Assembly (NCBI RefSeq): GCF_038443675.1
Contig: NZ_CP151762.1
Span: forward strand, 1,736,001 to 1,800,000
Direction of reading: 5' to 3'
DNA: 64,000 nt
DNA from: Yoonia sp. G8-12
GTDB lineage: Bacteria; Pseudomonadota; Alphaproteobacteria; Rhodobacterales; Rhodobacteraceae
A program made the position numbers and the translations under genes. Positions 45,698 to 55,373 of this stretch are shown here, one piece after another. Each line of letters opens with the position of its first letter. The stretch's first letter is position 1. The notes beneath the pieces are model-generated. The model was given only the letters and a program-made list of their open reading frames with translations, searched no databases and was not told the origin of the DNA.

Positions 45698-46969
45698 CTA
45701 GCTCGCGTTGGCTGTCGCAGATTCTTTCTTTTTGCCTTCGTCGTGGATCATCAAAGGGGCCACGTCAGATGTCACCGCTTCTTCGTTGACCACAACTTCT
45801 GTCACCGTATCCATGCTGGGCAGATCAAACATGGTATCCAGCAGGATATCCTCCATGATCGACCGCAAACCACGCGCACCTGTTTTCCGCTCGATCGCAC
45901 GTTTCGCAATCGCGCTCAGCGCATCTTCGGTGAAGGTAAGCTTTGTATCCTCAAGATCAAAGAGGCGCTGGTACTGCTTCACCAACGCATTCTTCGGTTG
46001 GGTCAGGATCGTGATCAGCGCGTCTTCGTCCAAATCCGTCAATGTCGCAATCACCGGCAAGCGACCCACGAACTCAGGGATCAAACCGAACTTCAACAGG
46101 TCCTCTGGCTCCAGGTCGGTGAAAATCTCGCCAATGCCGCGCGCGTCTTCGTCGCGTACATCCGCGCCAAAGCCCATCGCCGAGCCTTTTCCGCGCTGCG
46201 CGATAATCTTATCGAGACCCGCAAAGGCACCGCCGCAAATAAACAGGATGTTTGTCGTGTCGACTTGTAGGAATTCCTGCTGGGGGTGCTTGCGCCCGCC
46301 CTGCGGTGGCACAGACGCAACCGTGCCTTCCATGATCTTCAACAGCGCCTGCTGCACCCCTTCGCCCGACACATCGCGTGTGATTGACGGGTTGTCAGAT
46401 TTGCGTGTGATCTTATCGACCTCGTCGATATAGACGATACCGCGCTGCGCGCGTTCGACATTGTATTCAGAGGCCTGCAATAGCTTAAGAATGATGTTTT
46501 CAACGTCTTCGCCAACATACCCTGCTTCTGTCAGGGTCGTGGCGTCGGCCATCGTAAACGGCACATCAAGGATACGTGCAAGCGTTTGCGCCAAAAGCGT
46601 TTTTCCGCAGCCCGTTGGCCCGATCAGCATGATGTTGGATTTCGACAATTCGATATCGGATTTGTCGGCATGGTTCAGCCGTTTGTAGTGGTTATGCACC
46701 GCCACGGACAGCACGCGCTTGGCGTGCATCTGGCCGATGACATAGTCATCCAGAACGCCGCAGATCTCTGCCGGTGCCGGTACGCCGTCGCCCGCTTTCA
46801 GGCCAGCAGTCTTTGTCTCTTCACGGATGATATCCATGCAGAGTTCAACACATTCGTCGCAGATAAACACGGTTGGCCCTGCAATCAGCTTGCGCACCTC
46901 ATGCTGGCTTTTGCCACAAAAGCTGCAGTAAAGTGTGTTTTTGCTTTCGGTGCCGCTCGTATTCGCCAT
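45698..46969 (-). CDS. clpX: ATP-dependent Clp protease ATP-binding subunit ClpX
   Basis: 423 residues. The zinc-binding domain has Cys15, Cys18, Cys37 and Cys40. The AAA+ core has Walker A GPTGCGKT (117-124), Walker B GIVYIDEVDKI, pore loop GYVGEDVEN and sensor/Arg-finger RGLRSIMEDI. It unfolds substrates and feeds ClpP. It lies downstream of clpP on the same strand, with about 220 bases and the clpP terminator between, so it probably has its own promoter. Confidence 0.96.
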   Translation of the reverse strand: MANTSGTESKNTLYCSFCGKSQHEVRKLIAGPTVFICDECVELCMDIIREETKTAGLKAGDGVPAPAEICGVLDDYVIGQMHAKRVLSVAVHNHYKRLNHADKSDIELSKSNIMLIGPTGCGKTLLAQTLARILDVPFTMADATTLTEAGYVGEDVENIILKLLQASEYNVERAQRGIVYIDEVDKITRKSDNPSITRDVSGEGVQQALLKIMEGTVASVPPQGGRKHPQQEFLQVDTTNILFICGGAFAGLDKIIAQRGKGSAMGFGADVRDEDARGIGEIFTDLEPEDLLKFGLIPEFVGRLPVIATLTDLDEDALITILTQPKNALVKQYQRLFDLEDTKLTFTEDALSAIAKRAIERKTGARGLRSIMEDILLDTMFDLPSMDTVTEVVVNEEAVTSDVAPLMIHDEGKKKESATANAS

Positions 46970-47135
46970 TTCAAACCTCTTGACCTGTCAGGTCAGTCAA
47001 ACATCATTCGGACTGCTTCGGCAACAACACTAGGACAGCCCGCCAAGGTCCACAATGTCAAAATGACCATGCGCACATCGTCGTTAACAACTCGCTAATT
47101 CCTTGGCAAAACGGCCATAGAATCATAATTGGTCA

Positions 47136-47169
47136 GAAAAAAGACAAACGCGGCTGAAACCGCGTTTGT
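47136..47169 (-). terminator. Rho-independent terminator after clpP
   Basis: In the leftward direction, ACAAACGCGG and CCGCGTTTGT (47144-47153 with 47160-47169) form a 10-bp stem with a 6-base loop followed by a T run (A run 47137-47142 on plus). It lies 24 bases after the clpP stop. Confidence 0.9.
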
Positions 47170-47193
47170 TTGTCGCACGGTGGCAAAAAAGGC

Positions 47194-47814
47194 TTAATCT
47201 TCGGCTTTTGTGCGGTTCTCGACGATCTCGTCGATCAAACCCCACTCTTTCGCCTCTTCCGGCGACATAAAGTTGTCGCGCTCCAATGCGGCCTCGACCT
47301 TTTTGAGCGTATTGCCGGTGTGTTTGACATAGATCTCGTTCAGGCGCGTCTTGAGTTTTTGGGTTTCAGCCGCGTGAATCATGATATCTGTCGCTTGCCC
47401 CTGATATCCGCCAGACGGCTGGTGAACCATCACGCGGCTGTTGGGTAGCGAAAAGCGCATACCTTCGTAGCCCGCCGTCAAAAGCAATGACCCCATCGAT
47501 GCCGCCTGCCCGATGACCAGCGTGCTGACTTTTGGGCGAATGTATTGCATGGTGTCGTAGATCGACAAACCAGATGTCACAACGCCGCCTGGGCTGTTGA
47601 TGTACATGCTGATTTCTTTTTTCGGGTTTTCCGATTCAAGATGCAAAAGCTGTGCGACGATCAGTTGGCTCATCCCGTCATGGACAGGGCCGTTGACGAA
47701 AATAATCCGCTCTTTCAACAGGCGCGAGAAGATATCGTAGGCGCGTTCACCCCGTGCGGTCTGTTCGACCACCATTGGGACAAGGTTCATATAGGTCTCG
47801 ACGGGATCTTGCAT
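47194..47814 (-). CDS. clpP: ATP-dependent Clp protease proteolytic subunit
   Basis: 206 residues. Catalytic Ser106 is in GQAASMGSL and His131 in MVHQPSGGYQG; the Asp is in ERDNFMSPEEA. The N-terminal LVPMVVEQTARGERAYDIFS matches ClpP1. It forms the tetradecameric barrel that works with ClpX or ClpA. The start is ATG 47814. Separated from clpX by a terminator. Confidence 0.96.
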   Translation of the reverse strand: MQDPVETYMNLVPMVVEQTARGERAYDIFSRLLKERIIFVNGPVHDGMSQLIVAQLLHLESENPKKEISMYINSPGGVVTSGLSIYDTMQYIRPKVSTLVIGQAASMGSLLLTAGYEGMRFSLPNSRVMVHQPSGGYQGQATDIMIHAAETQKLKTRLNEIYVKHTGNTLKKVEAALERDNFMSPEEAKEWGLIDEIVENRTKAED

Positions 47815-47933
47815 AGCTACTGCCTCATGTTCGGACGGTCTGTCCGCGTTCCATTATCGAAGAAGAGTCTAGTGTTGGGCGTCAGGGGCTTCAAGGGCTG
47901 AGGCGACGTAAGTATGGTTAACGGCCCAAAGGC

Positions 47934-47959
47934 GTAAGGTGGGTCGAGACCCACCTTAC
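47934..47959. terminator. Hairpin at the end of folE2
   Basis: GTAAGGTGGGTC (47934-47945), loop GA, GACCCACCTTAC (47948-47959). It lies directly after the folE2 stop and upstream of clpP. There is no T run, so it may stabilise the mRNA end or need Rho. Confidence 0.55.
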
Positions 47960-47961
47960 CG

Positions 47962-49173
47962 TTAGCCTACGTGGAACAGTGACGCAAAGAGCCTTGGATC
48001 AAGACTTTCTGCCGCGAAAGTCTCACCTTCGGTCAAGACCGACACCGCGTCATGACTGTGCAGGCTCTCTTGGTGGCTGGCGATCACACGAAAATCGGAA
48101 ATCCGCGTATCCAATTGTAATTGCTCGGTAAATAGACGTGCTGCATCTTCAACAAAGATCGGGTTGGCCGCATTCAGTTCCGCAAAGGCCTGCTCGTCTT
48201 CGCGTTTGACCATCACTTGTGTTTCGGTCGGCACAGCGGCGCGGGCACGGTCAATCAGGTCTTCAAACCACAGCACATCAGCCCCATCTTCTAACAGCAC
48301 AGAAATGCGCGCGACCGAGCGTTGCGAATGTGGTGTCGCCAACTGCCCGCGGAATTGACGGGCATGTTCGGACAATTCAAGCGAACAGGGGCAAGTGGAC
48401 GAATAAACATAATCCAGGTGCACGATCTTTTTGCGCACCCCCGCACTTTCAACCAGCTCCAGCGCGATGTCATAATACTGATACCCCGACAGTCCCGACC
48501 GCAGGCTTTCCACTCTCATAGGGAAACTGAAACGCATCTGAATGCGCGCGTCAAAACTCTCCAGATCGGTCTTATAGGCGTCCAGCGCCTTCTCAATCAC
48601 CTCAAAGCTAAAGGTCTCTTCGGCATGCTTGTAAAAAGTCCGCATGATGCGGGACATGTTGATGCCCTTCTTTTCCGCCTCAAGCGACACCGTCCCAGTG
48701 ACAGAGGTTTCCAGCGTCAGGTCGCCGTTATCGCGGGTATGAAAGCGGATTGGCAAACGAAAGTTGGAAATTCCGACGTGCTGGATCTGCTGCTGCGCAC
48801 CACGGATCAGACTGGATGGTCCGTTCTGTAAGTCAGGCATTGAGGCCTTGTAGGCCTCGTCCACCTCGAAATCCTCAGGATAGGCGCGCGCCAAAGCAGG
48901 ATAGTTCGACACCTCTTGCCCGGGGATCAAACGTGAGACCAGCGGATCGAGTGTCGCTACTTCCTCGGCCGTCACATCGACCGCCCAGCGCCGCAACAGT
49001 GCAAGCGCGGCCTCGGCCTCTTGGCGTGTAGGTTCGCGATCCATATCACGAGAATGAATATTCATGTCAGTGCTCCCCGTCGGTGCGTTCGACACCCCAA
49101 CATGGGGCTGCGCATCGGATTTTCCAATGATATCTTTATAGATACGCTGTAGCTCCGCGCGTGGATCAGTCAT
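47962..49173 (-). CDS. folE2: GTP cyclohydrolase I, FolE2 type
   Basis: 403 residues from ATG 49173; an internal ATG at 49065 with a GGGAG site gives a 367-residue form that starts where family similarity begins, and either may be used. Motifs: MPDLQNGPSSLIRGAQQQIQHVG, RIMRTFYKHAEETFS and YSSTCPCSLELSEHAR. The Cys in the last is the metal ligand of FolE2 enzymes, which use metals other than zinc-restricted FolE1. It makes dihydroneopterin triphosphate for folate or queuosine-type pathways. No Zur site was recognised upstream. Confidence 0.92.
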   Translation of the reverse strand: MTDPRAELQRIYKDIIGKSDAQPHVGVSNAPTGSTDMNIHSRDMDREPTRQEAEAALALLRRWAVDVTAEEVATLDPLVSRLIPGQEVSNYPALARAYPEDFEVDEAYKASMPDLQNGPSSLIRGAQQQIQHVGISNFRLPIRFHTRDNGDLTLETSVTGTVSLEAEKKGINMSRIMRTFYKHAEETFSFEVIEKALDAYKTDLESFDARIQMRFSFPMRVESLRSGLSGYQYYDIALELVESAGVRKKIVHLDYVYSSTCPCSLELSEHARQFRGQLATPHSQRSVARISVLLEDGADVLWFEDLIDRARAAVPTETQVMVKREDEQAFAELNAANPIFVEDAARLFTEQLQLDTRISDFRVIASHQESLHSHDAVSVLTEGETFAAESLDPRLFASLFHVG

Positions 49174-49239
49174 GATTGCGACCTTTCTGATCTCTTAACC
49201 TGCCCTATCTAACCTAATAACAGGTCGAGCGTCATCTTA

Positions 49240-50415
49240 TCACAAATGCGCGATAGCGGCGCGCAGGTCGGCCAGCAAATCATCTGGGTCTTCCAAGCCC
49301 ACGCTCATCCGGATCAGCCCCGGTGTAATGCCCAATGTGGCCTTGGTTTCGGGCGACAGTCGCTGGTGTGTTGTCGTCGCAGGGTGCGTGCTGATGGACT
49401 TGGCATCGCCAAGGTTGTTGGAAATCGTCCAGATCTCAAGCGCATTCAACAGTTTGAACGCCGCCTCTTGCGTACCTGCATCAATGGCGATCACGGTGCC
49501 GCCCGCCCCCATTTGCGCCTTGGTCAACGCGTGTTGCGGATGGCTGGCAAGACCGGGGTAGATGACATTTGCCAATGCCCCGTCGTCTTCAAGCTGTTCT
49601 GCCAGATATTGCGCCGTCGCTGCCTGCGCGCGTACCCGCAGGTCGATGGTCTCTAAACCCTTCAGCATCATCCAAGCGGTAAACGGCGACATCGAGCCAC
49701 CGGTGTGCTTCATATAGGGTTCAACCGTGCCGCGGATAAAATCACGCGACCCAAGGATTACCCCGCCCAGTGCGCGGCCCTGCCCGTCGATGTGTTTTGT
49801 CGCGGAATAGACGACAACATCCGCCCCCTGTTCCAGCGCGTTGGAAAACACAGGCGTGGCAAACACGTTATCGACGATCACGGTCGCATCAACCGCATGG
49901 GCAAGCTTGGAGACTGCGGCGATATCAATCACTTCCAGCGTCGGGTTCGAGATGCTTTCGAAAAAGACGACCTTGGTGTCGGGCCGGATCGCGGCCTCCC
50001 ATGCGCCCAGATCAGTGCCGTCAACGAAGGTCACTTCCACACCGTAGCGTGTCAGGATTTCCTCAAGGATATACAGGCATGATCCAAAAAGCGCCCGCGC
50101 CGACACCACGTGATCGCCAGCCTTCAAGATCGACGTCAGCGCCCCGTTGACCGCCGCCATGCCAGAGGCCGTGGCAAAGCCATCCTCAGCCCCTTCCAGC
50201 GCCGCAATCCGGTCTTCGAACATCGCGACCGTCGGGTTGCCATAGCGGGCGTAGATGAATTCATCGGGGCCCGCTTCGATGAACCGTGCCTCAGCATCTT
50301 CGGCAGTGTCATAAACAAAGCCTTGGGTCAGAAAGATCGCTTCGCTGACCTCGTTGTACTGGCTGCGTCTGATCCCTGAATGCACCGCTTTGGTGCGTTT
50401 CTTCCACGTATCCAT
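49240..50415 (-). CDS. metZ: O-succinylhomoserine sulfhydrylase
   Basis: 391 residues from ATG 50415; the frame extending to 50547 runs through a riboswitch and is not protein-coding. PLP enzyme of the Cys/Met metabolism family: YARYGNPTVAMFEDRIAALE, FATASGMAAVNGAL, VYSATKHIDGQGRALGG (PLP Lys in the SATKH motif) and ISTHPATTTHQRL. It makes homocysteine from O-succinylhomoserine and sulfide. A SAM-II aptamer and a terminator lie in its leader, so it should be turned off by SAM. Confidence 0.94.
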   Translation of the reverse strand: MDTWKKRTKAVHSGIRRSQYNEVSEAIFLTQGFVYDTAEDAEARFIEAGPDEFIYARYGNPTVAMFEDRIAALEGAEDGFATASGMAAVNGALTSILKAGDHVVSARALFGSCLYILEEILTRYGVEVTFVDGTDLGAWEAAIRPDTKVVFFESISNPTLEVIDIAAVSKLAHAVDATVIVDNVFATPVFSNALEQGADVVVYSATKHIDGQGRALGGVILGSRDFIRGTVEPYMKHTGGSMSPFTAWMMLKGLETIDLRVRAQAATAQYLAEQLEDDGALANVIYPGLASHPQHALTKAQMGAGGTVIAIDAGTQEAAFKLLNALEIWTISNNLGDAKSISTHPATTTHQRLSPETKATLGITPGLIRMSVGLEDPDDLLADLRAAIAHL

Positions 50416-50443
50416 CTCTTCGTCCTCGCGCGCCTTATACGCA

Positions 50444-50479
50444 ATAAAAAACCCCGATACCGGAAAAGGGGTATCGAGG
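50444..50479 (-). terminator. Intrinsic terminator between SAM-II aptamer and metZ
   Basis: In the transcript a 10-bp stem CCTCGATACC / GGTATCGGGG with loop CCTTTTCC is followed by six T and TATT. It ends about 30 bases before the metZ start codon, so it should be the expression platform. Confidence 0.85.
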
Positions 50480-50488
50480 TTGAACAAC

Positions 50489-50549
50489 CTGCAATCCTCT
50501 TTAGCGGCATATTTAACGTGGCCCGCAATCCGGTAACAAATCGCCACGG
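50489..50549 (-). ncRNA. SAM-II (SAM-alpha) riboswitch aptamer
   Basis: The minus strand reads CGTGGCGATTTG, then GGATTGCGGGCCACGTTAAA and GCCGCTAAAGAGG, in the order and spacing of the SAM-II consensus as I know it. The first GTGG pairs with CCAC (P1), and the AAA/GCTAAAG segments fit the H-type pseudoknot that encloses SAM. SAM-II occurs mainly in alphaproteobacteria upstream of met genes; here it precedes metZ. SAM binding is expected to lower metZ expression. Confidence 0.9.
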
Positions 50550-50647
50550 GTCAATCCATACGCCCCGTTTGCGGTTGCGTCAAGTTGTGCCCTCTTGCCC
50601 TTTTGCGGCATCCTGCGATGCTGTCGCGCAATAGCAAAGGACAGACC

Positions 50648-51349
50648 ATGACCCAGCCGATTGACCTATATTTCTGGCCCACACCCAACGGTTGGAAGGC
50701 CACAATCGCGCTGGAGGAAATGGAGCTGGCCTATACGTTGCATCTGGTCGATATCGGCGCAGGCGACCAGTTCAAACCCGCGTTCCTTGAGATTTCACCC
50801 AACAACCGGATGCCGGCAATTATCGATCCGGATGGACCGGATGGTGCGCCGATCTCAATCTTCGAATCCGGCGCGATCCTCCAGTATCTGGCCCGCAAGA
50901 CCGGACAGTTCTACGGTGAAACGGAACGCGACCGGATCAGCGTGGACCAATGGCTGATGTGGCAAATGGGCGGGCTGGGGCCAATGGCGGGTCAAGCGCA
51001 CCACTTTCTGAAATACGCCCCCGCCATGGACCCACCCAACGACCTGCCTTACGCCAAGGACCGCTACCGGAATGAAACGGCGCGGCTTTATGGCGTGTTG
51101 GACAGACAATTGGCAAAGCACGAATTTGTGGCGGGTGATTTCTATTCGATTGCCGATATGGCGATCTGGGGCTGGGCGTCGCTTTGGGAAGGGCAGCAGC
51201 AAACGCTGGAGGACAAACCGCATCTGGCGCGCTGGCTGGACACAATCGGCGCGCGGCCCGGCGTTCATCGCGGTCGCGCGGTCGCCGCAGAAAAGCGCGG
51301 CGATTTTCGCAAAGACACTGGCGCGCAAAACATTCTTTTTCGCAAATAG
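50648..51349 (+). CDS. Glutathione S-transferase (YghU/nu-class-like)
   Basis: 233 residues from ATG 50648. The thioredoxin-like N-terminal domain has LYFWPTPNGWKATIALEEM, NNRMPAIIDPDGPDGAPISIFESGAILQYL (cis-Pro and glutathione-binding Glu-Ser). The helical C-terminal domain has WLMWQMGGLGPMAGQAHHF and YSIADMAIWGW. It resembles YghU/YfcG disulfide-bond reductases. It is divergent from metZ, 100 bases from the riboswitch. Confidence 0.9.
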   Translation: MTQPIDLYFWPTPNGWKATIALEEMELAYTLHLVDIGAGDQFKPAFLEISPNNRMPAIIDPDGPDGAPISIFESGAILQYLARKTGQFYGETERDRISVDQWLMWQMGGLGPMAGQAHHFLKYAPAMDPPNDLPYAKDRYRNETARLYGVLDRQLAKHEFVAGDFYSIADMAIWGWASLWEGQQQTLEDKPHLARWLDTIGARPGVHRGRAVAAEKRGDFRKDTGAQNILFRK

Positions 51350-51413
51350 ACGTAACGATTTGTTAGCGACGGCAGTGTAAACAGGGCGCCATACTACACA
51401 GTGGGGGCCCTTC

Positions 51414-51743
51414 ATGAAGTACCGTGCGCATCGCTATCCGACACAATTCCCGATCAAGCTCTCTTCGCTATCAGGGCTGATTGAATGCCAGGTGATCGAC
51501 GTGAACTCCGCCGGTGCGCGGATCACAGGCGCGGCAATGCTGACGCGCGGTGAAAAGGTCACGTTCCATATTCTGAATCACAAGGCAGAAGCAATCGTGC
51601 GGTGGGTGTCAGGCACCCGTGCCGGCATTACATTTCGCCCGCATCTGACCGAACTTCAGGTTGATATGTTGCGGTATCGCCGCGACAAAGCAAACTACCT
51701 AGGGCACCGTGCAGGCGGCATGCTCTATCCGGAAATGCGCTAG
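51414..51743 (+). CDS. PilZ-domain protein
   Basis: 109 residues, essentially a lone PilZ-like barrel: RAHRYPTQFPIKLSS, CQVIDVNSAGARI (the D/NxSxxG motif) and ADVEWVSG-like AIVRWVSGTRAGITF. The N-terminal RxxxR motif for c-di-GMP is RAHRYP, so ligand binding is possible but the spacing is short. Its stop overlaps that of the convergent yciB gene by 4 bases. Confidence 0.8.
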   Translation: MKYRAHRYPTQFPIKLSSLSGLIECQVIDVNSAGARITGAAMLTRGEKVTFHILNHKAEAIVRWVSGTRAGITFRPHLTELQVDMLRYRRDKANYLGHRAGGMLYPEMR

Positions 51744-52351
51744 TCTTTCGCCTCTTCGGGTGGCACGATAAAATAGCGTTGCAGTTTGTAGATTTGGACC
51801 CACAGGAACACCATCAGAACGACAGGAAATGCAAATGTCTCCAACTTGACCCACAAATCGGTGGTCTGTGTGCGCCAGATGATTTCATTCGCAATGCCAA
51901 GGGCCGCAAACATGTAGCACAGACGACGGGTAAAGATCATCCAGCCTTCTTTTTCCATCGGCAGGAACTCTTCCATCACATACTGCAAATAGCTTTGCCC
52001 CCGCAGCAGGCCAATCCCCAAGAGGCCCGCCATGACGCCGTAGACGATGGTGGTTTTCATCTTGAAGAACCGCTCATCGTTGAAATAGGCCGTCAGACCA
52101 CCAAAGAAGATCACCATAAAGGCAGTAAAAACCTGCATCCGGCTGAGCTTGCCCGTCAGCATCCAAAGCACGCCCATCGCAGCCAGCAAGATCGGAATAA
52201 AGATCAGGGCCGACACGATAAAACCGGTGTAATCGACGCCACCAACGGTAAAGGTCTCATCCCTGATCCGTAGATAAATCAGGAAAAACGCCAGCGTCGG
52301 CCCAAGTTCCAAGACCTGCTTGACCACCGGATTGATCGTTTTCTCAGCCAT
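51740..52351 (-). CDS. yciB: Inner membrane septation protein YciB/IspZ family
   Basis: 203 residues from ATG 52351; the longer frame overlaps the EamA gene. Five to six hydrophobic segments with LELGPTLAFFLIYL, TAYFNDERFFKMKTTIVYGV and NEIIWRTQTTDLWVKLETF, all conserved in the YciB/Intracellular septation protein A family. It is implicated in envelope integrity and division. Last gene in the ftsY-hypothetical-EamA-yciB run. Confidence 0.92.
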   Translation of the reverse strand: MAEKTINPVVKQVLELGPTLAFFLIYLRIRDETFTVGGVDYTGFIVSALIFIPILLAAMGVLWMLTGKLSRMQVFTAFMVIFFGGLTAYFNDERFFKMKTTIVYGVMAGLLGIGLLRGQSYLQYVMEEFLPMEKEGWMIFTRRLCYMFAALGIANEIIWRTQTTDLWVKLETFAFPVVLMVFLWVQIYKLQRYFIVPPEEAKD

Positions 52352-52362
52352 TGATGTCTCCT

Positions 52363-53291
52363 TCAGCCACCCATTTCCACGATGACAGCGCCAAGTGCAA
52401 CCAGCGTCATCAAGAACAGGCGACGCGGCCCTACTTTTTCGCCCATGATAAACCAGCCGATCAATGCGGCAAACACAACCGACGTTTCGCGCAGCACCGC
52501 CGCTTCGCCGACTTTGTCCAACCGCGTGGCCAACAGAACGCCACCAAAGCTCACCCATGCGATCAACGCACCTATGAAACCGCGCCAGACAAGTGGCCCT
52601 AGCACCGGTTGGTTTGCCATCCGGCGATAACGCCATGTGGCCAGCAACGGAAAATCAATCGCCGTCACAAAGAAAAACCATGCCAAAAAGGTAAAGGGAT
52701 CAGGGCTTTGGCGGATACCGTAGGCATCATAGGTGGTATAGATCGCCACCAAGATACCGCCCGCCAAGGCCCACATCAGCCCCAGTTTGAGCGCGCGGGG
52801 GTCCAGCACTTCTTCGCTGATGTTGCGCACGGCCAGAAGCAAAATCCCCCGCTTAAGCACGCGACACCTACCCACTGCATCGCGGTAAAATGCTCACCAA
52901 AAAACAGCGAGGCCGCGATGACCGTTACCAATGGCCCTGTTCCGCGCACGACGGGGTAAACAACGGTGTACGCCGCCCGCTCATAGGCCAGCGCCATCGT
53001 CACTTTATAGCCGAAATGGATAATGATCGCGCCCACAAGGATCAGCGCGGTGGTCAAATTGGGCCAAGGCACCACGAACAACGCGATGGGCGCAGACAGC
53101 ACAAAGAGCCAGCCATCAATCGCCCCCCGTGTCAGCCAAGGATCATAGCGCCCCTTTTGCAACGCCCCAAAAACAGCATGGGCCAAAGCCGACACCAGCG
53201 CCAAGATGGTTGCAAGCCGCGCGCCCTCAGGCGTGCCGGAAATGGTCACCAGCCATGCACCAAGATCGTTCACATGCGCCCCGGATTCCAT
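52363..53291 (-). pseudogene. EamA/DMT-family transporter, broken by a -1 frameshift
   Basis: Two frames make one protein of about 309 residues with about ten hydrophobic helices. The first frame (from 53291) covers the N-terminal EamA repeat to MQWVGVACLSGG; the second (to 52363) begins ILLLAVRNISEEVLDP and covers the second repeat, TRLDKVGEAAVLRETSVVFAA. Adding one base in the C5 run at 52846-52850 joins them. EamA proteins export amino acids or metabolites. The gene overlaps the upstream secreted-protein gene by 22 bases and is followed by yciB after 11. It may be intact in the living organism if the base is an assembly error. Confidence 0.78.
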
Positions 53292-54078
53292 GTGACTGTC
53301 AGTGTCGCACTATCCAGCGCCGCCTCAAAGGCCCGCGCAATCGCGTCATCGCTTGGCGCATTGCCCAGCGCAAAAAACGGCGCGACAAGCGACAGAACCG
53401 TGCGCCGCTCAGCTGCTTCGACGGTCGCCCGCAGCGTGCCTTGCGCGTTCGGGGCAGCACCGACAAACCGCAAAAATTCCCGCTTGGTTTGCCCGCTCAC
53501 CTGCGGCGCAGTAACCTCGCGCAGCGCCATATCGACCGAGGCCCGCGTCACGTCCGAAAAATCAATCCGCAAATCACCAAGCGCATCCGGCGTGACGATG
53601 AAATCGAAGGACAGGGCGGTGAAAGCCACATCTGCAAGCGCCTCTTGCGCCTGCGCCGCATCCTCAAACGCCGCCCCGTGCAATTGACCGTTCATGCGCA
53701 GCCCGCGCCCATCCGCGCCCTGCACGTCGAAAACATGCACCTGCACCGCACCTGTCAGGGTGTCCTGGCTGATCTCCATCCGTCCTTCAAGCGGTCCCAA
53801 GGGCGTATCTTGGCCGCTGAATTCCAATTCAACCGAGCGCGTGTTGTCCAGTTCAGCGATCTGGAACCTGCCCGCCACGCTTGCGCGCTGAGATAACGTC
53901 GCATCCGCGGTTGCGAAGTTGCACCACCCATCCTCGGCCGAGGTAATCTGGCCGATCCGATCTGCCGCACCAAAGGATGCGGCAAGACTTCTGACTTCGA
54001 CCCAAAGAGATGCGCAATCGGTATCGGAAAGCGCCGGCATCGGCATGAGCGCAAAGAGCGACGCCGCAACCAGCCGCT

Positions 54079-54082
<4 letters not shown>
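53270..54082 (-). CDS. Secreted protein of unknown function
   Basis: 270 residues with a signal peptide MKRLVAASLFALMPMPALS, then DTDCASLW. The mature part is predicted to be beta-rich (FQIAELDNTRSVELEFSGQ, GRMEISQDTLTGAVQVHVF) with two Cys residues near the start (DC, WC) that could form a disulfide. No enzyme motif. Its ATG overlaps the ftsY stop (ATGA), so it is coupled to ftsY. Periplasmic location is inferred. Confidence 0.7.
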
Positions 54083-55305
<1,223 letters not shown>

Positions 55306-55373
55306 CTCGATCAACCAATGGTGCCTTTCCTGACACCTAATGGCGCAGGGCAGGATTGGAAAGCCTCAAGCCG

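Noticed and set aside
50416..50547. 44 extra N-terminal residues of metZ in the same frame.
   Set aside because: These bases form the SAM-II aptamer and terminator, and the enzyme family starts at the Met of 50415.
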